Origin: Ophioderma brevispina
Taxonomy: Eukaryota > Echinodermata > Ophiuroidea > Amphilepidida > Ophiodermatidae
DNA length: 64,000 nt
Assembly (NCBI GenBank): GCA_023653785.1
Contig: JAMKCH010011746.1
Location: 94,086-158,085, forward strand
Direction of reading: 5' to 3'
Shown piece after piece: positions 58,740 through 64,000 of this stretch; positions within the stretch are counted from its first letter, which is position 1; each line of letters opens with the position of its first letter. The position numbers were made by a program, and so were the translations under genes. The notes beneath the pieces were generated by a model. The model searched no databases. It was not told the DNA's origin and saw only the letters and a list, made by a program, of their open reading frames with translations.

Positions 58740-59114
58740 GTAGGGTAGGTGCGCATCTATGCTGGGAAGTTCATGGAACCCATCCATTTGTCTATTGATG
58801 GTTGGGTCTATGGATTGGCATGAACATTTTTTTGTTTCTTGAATTTTCTGTCTATAGTGGTGTCACCATCATTATCCTTATAGCAAAAGCATCCTCGTCG
58901 CGGCCCTGCGTACAGCATATCCGGCAGTTTATCTTCGGTTTAGGTTATATTCCTATAAATGCTGGCTATGCCACGTAAATTTGCTTTTTTATATTGCTCT
59001 TAAGGTTTAAATTTTTAATATTTGCCAATGTGATATTTGATCAGCTGTCTATGCCATTTTACTTGGGTCTTTTTGAAGGCCTGGCATTTGACGTGTTCGG
59101 GACCTTGACCTGTG
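58740..59114. other. Unassigned DNA
   Basis: AT-rich; nothing recognised. Confidence 0.3.
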
Positions 59115-59360
59115 ACTGAAACACAGCTCTGATCCTCTTTACCAGCACTTCTTGTAAAGCTAAGCTGTCATTTGTTATTCTTTGTATCAGTAACTATATG
59201 TAATTGTATTAAGAAATTGCTAATTTAATTCTATAGCTGACGAAACACAGCTCTGATCCTTTTTACCAGCACTCTTGTATAAGCTATCTTTAATTTGTAT
59301 TCTTTGTATATAACTATCTGTTAATTTGTATTTAAGAAATGTAATTTAAGTCTTTATTGT
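59115..59360 (+). repeat. Tandem pair, unit about 123 bp
   Basis: GAAACACAGCTCTGATCCTC then TTTACCAGCAC at 59,118 recurs from 59,242, followed in both by TATTCTTTGTAT and ATTTAAGAAAT-like blocks. Just upstream of the LINE remnant; relation to it unknown. Confidence 0.75.
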
Positions 59361-59649
59361 GGTTTCTGTAATTGTAGTTTTGGGATAGAATTATGAAAAA
59401 ATCATTAAGACAGAGAGAGCCATCGGGGAGGGAAGCACATGAAAACGTAGAATCATGCCAGGAGTGACGTCCCGTCACCAAACATTCAAACAGGGATGAT
59501 CGTAACCCTTACCATTCCACATTCGCCGGGCCAACATTGATAATATAATACTAATTTACGCATACAGGACCCCCCCCGACAGCACATAGCTAGTCCAGCC
59601 ATTGTCTAAAAACAACATGATCCATCATGACTGGCAGTCACAACACGGA

Positions 59650-60290
59650 ACTCCAGAAACATCCGTGACATTCCTAAACATAATGAAATTTTCTCAACAT
59701 CCGTCTATGGCATGCCCGTTCTGTCCGGGTAAAAAGCCGGTCTCTATTTATGATGCCATTATTGAGAATGATGATGGACATTTTTGTGATAAATGAAACC
59801 TGGTTGGCTGAAAAGCGATCCTATGGTCATTGCTGCGAGGCTGCCTGATGGAATATTCCTTCCGCACTTTCCCAGGGAAGTCTGATTGACGCCATGGTGG
59901 TATGGAGATAATCCACAAAACTTGCCGAAATCATTCAAAGTACACCCACAGGCATTAAAACACCTTCTTTTGGCATGCTTGTGTGGTAATGAACAAAACT
60001 AGTGTTAGATTCATCCCTGTGTATATCGTCCACCACCTTTCAGGGAAAATGGTCTCAAAATAAGTCAATTCTTAAATGCGTTTGATACTTTCCTTAATGG
60101 GATGCTTTGTTCCCGCTAAAACGATATTGCTGGGTGATTTCAACGTACATGTCGACCTCCCCGCAAACCCGGAGTCGATTCATTTTTATGGAGAATCTGG
60201 CTGCTAATGGTTTCATCAGCATATCTATGGCCCTACCCATAAAGATGGTAACACTCTGGACCTGATTATCTCGTCTTGAAGATGGATTAG
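59650..60290 (+). pseudogene. LINE endonuclease domain remnant
   Basis: In one frame KKPVSIYDAIIEND leads to a broken ETWL-like stretch near 59,797. In another, LLGDFNVHVD (60,127-60,156) carries the catalytic-type GDFN motif. Then KDGNTLDLIIS (60,241-60,273) matches the usual THxDGNTLDLI motif before the domain end. Such endonucleases nick the target DNA to prime reverse transcription. Frameshifts and stops separate the motifs. Confidence 0.75.
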
Positions 60291-61589
60291 TGCTGGTGGT
60301 GCCTCTTGCCCTGGGGGCTAGGATCTGATCATCGTTTGATTAATTGACGCTTAGCAGCCAGGAAATCACCACTCATGGAACTTGTGCACCATTCGCATCA
60401 TATAAGAATGAATATTGGACAAGGGACTCTTTGCTCAAATGGACAATTTCATCCATGATTGGCAGTCACTGACCTTCGTGAGGGCTCAGTTGATTGAAGG
60501 TGATTGGTAAATTTGGAGGAGTCTTTATTAGTGTACTCGAATCCCATGCACCTCCTCAAAAGCGTTCCCGCATTATTAAGACCACGATCACCTTGGTTTT
60601 AATCCAAGAAATGATTGAATGCAAGAACGTGACCGTAGACGTTTGTTTATGAGAGAAAAATGGGTAAAAACTAGAACTAGTGTCGATCTGGATGCTACAA
60701 CTGTACAATCAGCGAGTTGCTGGTAATCCTCCAGTTCATCATGCTAAGGAGGTTTATGACAGAGAACAATTAGAAAATCTAACAACAAAACCGATGTTTG
60801 CCACGTCTGAATAAGCATTCTGAACCCCGCAAAACAAAACTAAACTTCCTAACTGTAATTCAGCTTAATGGAACTAAGTAGCTCAGTTGCCAGGTGTTTC
60901 AGCGAAAGGTATACAAAAATTCAGGACGGGACTGTAATTATCCAGTCCAACTCGCAACAATGAAGGATCACAAGAGGGACAATACTTGATGAGGACACGT
61001 TCCAATACATGGTTTAAATCCCAGTCAATTTGAAGAAGTAACCAGAGGTGTATGGCAAAAAAGCCCCTTTTCCATCACAAAAGCGAATCAATGTTCCTTA
61101 GACAGCCATTCCATTGGTGGTTACTTAAGGAGAATGTTGCAACTCTGGCTGAGGCATTAACACTGATCATTAAACAAGTCTATCCGCACTGGTATTTTCC
61201 CAGCTAAGCTCCCGGAAGCTGCCGTGAGCACCACAGTCTCAACAAGCCCGTTCACTAGACAAAAGAGGTGCGTAAAAAACTATGCCCTGTGTCAAATATT
61301 AGCTGAGTGTCTAAGGTATGAGAGAAAATAGTGAGGTGCACAGTATTAAAGGATCATCTTGTCTCAATTGACTTAAATGAGAAGTTTCGGTCAGCGTTAC
61401 AAAGAACGACCCACAGCACGGAAAACGGCCATCTTGCGGAGTAGCGCATCTATTGAACCGGCCACGCAATTTCAGACTATAGTAAGACAGCGTGTAAAGG
61501 TTCAATGGGGTGCAGCCTAAGCACGAGTTGAGATGGCGAGGGAGGAAACTGCCGTATTCTTAAGACCGATTTCCTCAATGCAATTCACA

Positions 61590-62860
61590 ACAGTAAGGGC
61601 AGTTCTATTTGTGCTGCTAGATCTTCTGCAGCTTTTGATACTGGTGATATGCCATTCTTTGGATAGGTTACATGATACTTCAAAATCAAGGGTACGGCCT
61701 ACAGTGGAGTCGGTCTTACCTGCAGAAGAACCGCTCTTTCGTGTGCGCATGGGGAGCAATTTGCAACAAGCATCATCTCCCGTTCGGTCTTCCTCAGGGT
61801 TGTCTGATGGGTCGGGCCTCTCTTTGTCATAATGTACACATACTGCATCGCATCAATCATCCGGGAAGCACAATATGGCGTACCAATGAGCTGCTGATGT
61901 TGCAGCTCTATTGACAATCATCGGAAGCAAAATATTCGCTTACCACATGTATGCTGATGATGGCAGCTAATTGACATTGATCTATAGATGATGGTGATGC
62001 ACCAAACATGCTGTCAAAAGACTCGTCTCTTTTGAAGGTGATGAAACGATCAGTGAGTGGATGCACTGTAACCAACTAAAATTGAATTGATGAAAAGACG
62101 AGAAGTTTTTCATCCCATGTTCATCCTATTACACAAGTCGCCTCAAAAGATATTACCTCAGGGTGGGTCGGGATCAAGTGGATGTTCCCCAGTCCTCGGG
62201 CCAATTAGAACCTTGGTGTCGTGTGTGATCAGACAATGTCTATGATAGCATGAACATGTAAAGGTCATCAGTTAAGTCTGTTAACTTCCACCTGCAATAT
62301 TTACGCGGATCCGAGCCGCGTTATAACCAGGTGAGAGTTGTCATCAATCTCGTGCGCGTACACTGCATTTTAATTCTCGCATTTGACTATGAATTCAACT
62401 TTTGTATGGAATGTCGGCCACGATGATCGGAAGATAAACTTCACAGATTTGGGCAGAATTAGAGCAGGCCAGGCTGGTGTTCAGATCCGATAGAAAGGAC
62501 AACAGCCACACCAATCCTTAAAGAGCTCCATTGGCTACCAATAAGTGAGCGCATTGTCTTAAGCTTAGGCATTCTTACTTACAAGGGCATTTCCGGACAA
62601 CAATTCGCATGACACTACTTGTCGGAATACCTCTCTTTGTATATTAAGTGGCAGGCCAGGATTGCGATCTGCCGATGACAAAGACGTCCTCACTGTTTCC
62701 CTGCCACAAAAAGGTCAGTGGGTGACAGGGCCTTGTTCAGCAATGCGGGCCCTAGCCTATGGAAACTCTTTGCCTATCTCTGTTCGCCACTCCAAGTACA
62801 TTGTTACTGTTAAAGAAAGCTCTAAAATTTCATGTTATTCCTAAGAGTTGATCGTTGTGC
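61590..62860 (+). pseudogene. LINE reverse transcriptase and C-terminal remnant
   Basis: LDL then SAAFDT (61,615-61,652, shifted by one base between the two parts) is RT motif A. A frame at 61,672-61,914 gives GLPQGC, related to the PQGS motif. YHMYADDGS (61,941-61,967) holds the YADD catalytic motif intact. Then come VRNLGVV-like (near 62,205) and LHWLPISERI. The last part resembles GDRAFSVAGPRLWNSLP of CR1 proteins, in two frames. Not translatable as a whole. Confidence 0.75.
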
Positions 62861-63353
62861 TTAAATTAGTTTTTGTGTTATTGCCTCTCACATGATATTA
62901 TTAATTGTGCAGCTGTTAGTGTTTTTATTTTTATAGTTTTGATAGTTAAGTACTATACCTGTTGTATTACGATGTTTTAGGCTAATCCTAAATAGTATTA
63001 CTCTCTATTTTGTAAAGCGCTTGTGACCTTGTTTTGAGAAGGCGCAATATCAAATGCCGTTTGTATGGTATGTATTGTATTGTATGTTACATTTTGTGTA
63101 TCTGCAAGGGGTTTGGTTAAAACCATATACAGTGTCAGTGTTGCACCAGAGAGTTAAACTAGAGGCATACACCGGAATGCAGGGGGCTGTAGTGTAAGAG
63201 GGTGCGCTTCCGGATGTAAAATGTGAATTTTGCACACAAGTACTAGGCATTGATAATCCATAAATTGATGGAAGCACTGGACAACCCCCCTTAATGGACC
63301 CCCAGCTTGGGATTCAAGGTGGTACAGGGTTCAAAAATTAAGATGTTCTGAAT

Positions 63354-64000
63354 TGTGTTAAAAAGCACACATGTGTTTGTCTGGTCACAGGAGGATTCCG
63401 CAAAATGGTTATAGGTTTGTTTACACTATCTATGGCTTTTAGTTCCGGAGTTATGAGGTAAAACTGTAAAAATGGTGTTAAATAAAGTCGAACTTTAGTG
63501 TATGTATACATGAGGGTCAAAGTTAAAAGTTGCTTTGATTCAATTAATATGTGGTGCAAATGTTTCCCTAGCTTAAAGAATTGAAACTAAGGAATGTTTG
63601 CACTTATCTGGTTATGCTTAGTTTTCCACATTATCCAAACAAAAGTCACAGGTCAATACGAATCCAATAGCTGCCAATAGGCTGTTGATAGCTGTTGACA
63701 TTTATCGCCAGTTTTGGTTAAAACCTAGACACAATAAAGATAGTCAAAACCATCCTATATTGATTCTATGAGCTATAAACCAACAATTTGAACCACATTT
63801 TACAAAACAAAATTGGAGCAACTTTTAATTTTTTCGACCTCATGTACAAACCAAAAATGGACTTTTTTTTACCATTTACAGTTTTACCCCGCATATAATT
63901 CATAAAAAAAACTATACGTCACATGGGTAGTAAAAAAACTATACCTTAATTGAGTATCCTTTGTAACCAGACAAGGGACATCATGTGTGCTTTTCAACAC
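63354..64000. mobile_element. Fold-back element reaching the window end
   Basis: Left arm from 63,354: TGTGTTAAAAAGCACACATG, TTTGTCTGGTCACAGG, GAGGTAAAACTGTAAAAATG, AAAAGTTGCTTTGATTC. The right arm (about 63,785-64,000) has the complements in reverse order: GGAGCAACTTTT, CCATTTACAGTTTTACCCCG, AACCAGACAAGGGACATC, GTGTGCTTTTCAACAC. Arms of about 215 bases. The outermost end may lie past base 64,000. Non-coding. Confidence 0.75.

Larger units (their letters stand above)
59602..63087 (+). mobile_element. CR1/Jockey-type non-LTR retrotransposon (LINE), decayed
   Basis: A 5'-truncated or worn LINE of about 3.5 kb. In order: an apurinic-type endonuclease region (about 59,650-60,290), a linker, a reverse-transcriptase region (about 61,590-62,000), and the C-terminal region of CR1-like ORF2 with LHWLPISERI (62,526-62,555) and RSADD (from 62,665). 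Every domain is split among frames by stop codons and indels, so no product can be made as read. The 3' end has GTAAAGCGCTTGTGACC and GGCGCAATATCAAATGC, a tail seen in CR1/L2-like elements, then a TGTAT microsatellite to 63,087. ORF1 was not found. Clade below CR1/L2/Jockey level is not resolved. Confidence 0.8.

Overview
The window is eukaryotic, AT-rich, gene-poor DNA made almost entirely of repeats. No complete protein-coding gene, operon, rRNA or CRISPR array could be found. Several things point to an animal, probably a marine invertebrate: tRNA-derived SINEs with pol III A and B boxes, a CR1/Jockey-type LINE, many short inverted-repeat DNA transposons (MITEs) and long minisatellites. The density of AGGTCAAAGGTCA-type motifs inside the repeats reminds me of echinoderm or hemichordate genomes, but that is an impression and not a test. 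Repeat copies differ by many single-base indels, often in homopolymers, so the sequence may be a lightly polished long-read assembly.

Layout. 0-11 kb: short DNA elements (hAT-like MITE at 506-704; DR1-bearing elements at 1,354 and 5,079; a 1.4-kb inverted-repeat element at 2,412-3,830), three tRNA-derived SINE pieces (5.7-6.9 kb), a 362-bp MITE (7.48 kb) and a three-unit tandem array of about 407 bp (8.27-9.5 kb). 11-14.3 kb: little recognisable. 14.3-21.5 kb: dense MITEs, two of them showing clear nested insertion. 21.6-23.9 kb: a full-length SINE, then a G/T-rich quadruplex-prone array bracketed by direct repeats. 24-26.5 kb: nothing recognised. 26.5-30.7 kb: a fold-back element nested in another MITE, a hAT-like MITE and a tandem repeat with units near 0.9 kb. 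31.3-33.6 kb: a 42-bp hairpin minisatellite of about 56 units. 34.6-47.5 kb: a block of about 6 kb present twice in tandem, carrying a mariner-like element, a MITE, a small palindrome and an 11-bp satellite. 47.9-59 kb: scattered MITEs and SINE heads plus two weak exon candidates. 59.6-63.1 kb: a broken CR1/Jockey-type LINE with endonuclease and reverse-transcriptase remnants. 63.35 kb to the end: a fold-back element running to the window edge.

How the parts relate. The window records layered transposition (element inside element, several times), tandem duplication and satellite growth. The only recognisable coding sequence is the decayed LINE. Two short open stretches (4,718-4,841 on the plus strand; about 52,100-52,266 on the minus strand) could be host exons, but I cannot name them. 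I saw no convincing new gene system. The most interesting structures are the 6-kb tandem duplication, the hairpin minisatellite with flipped spacers, the repeat-borne nuclear-receptor-like sites, and an exactly repeated 272-bp block that may be an assembly artefact.
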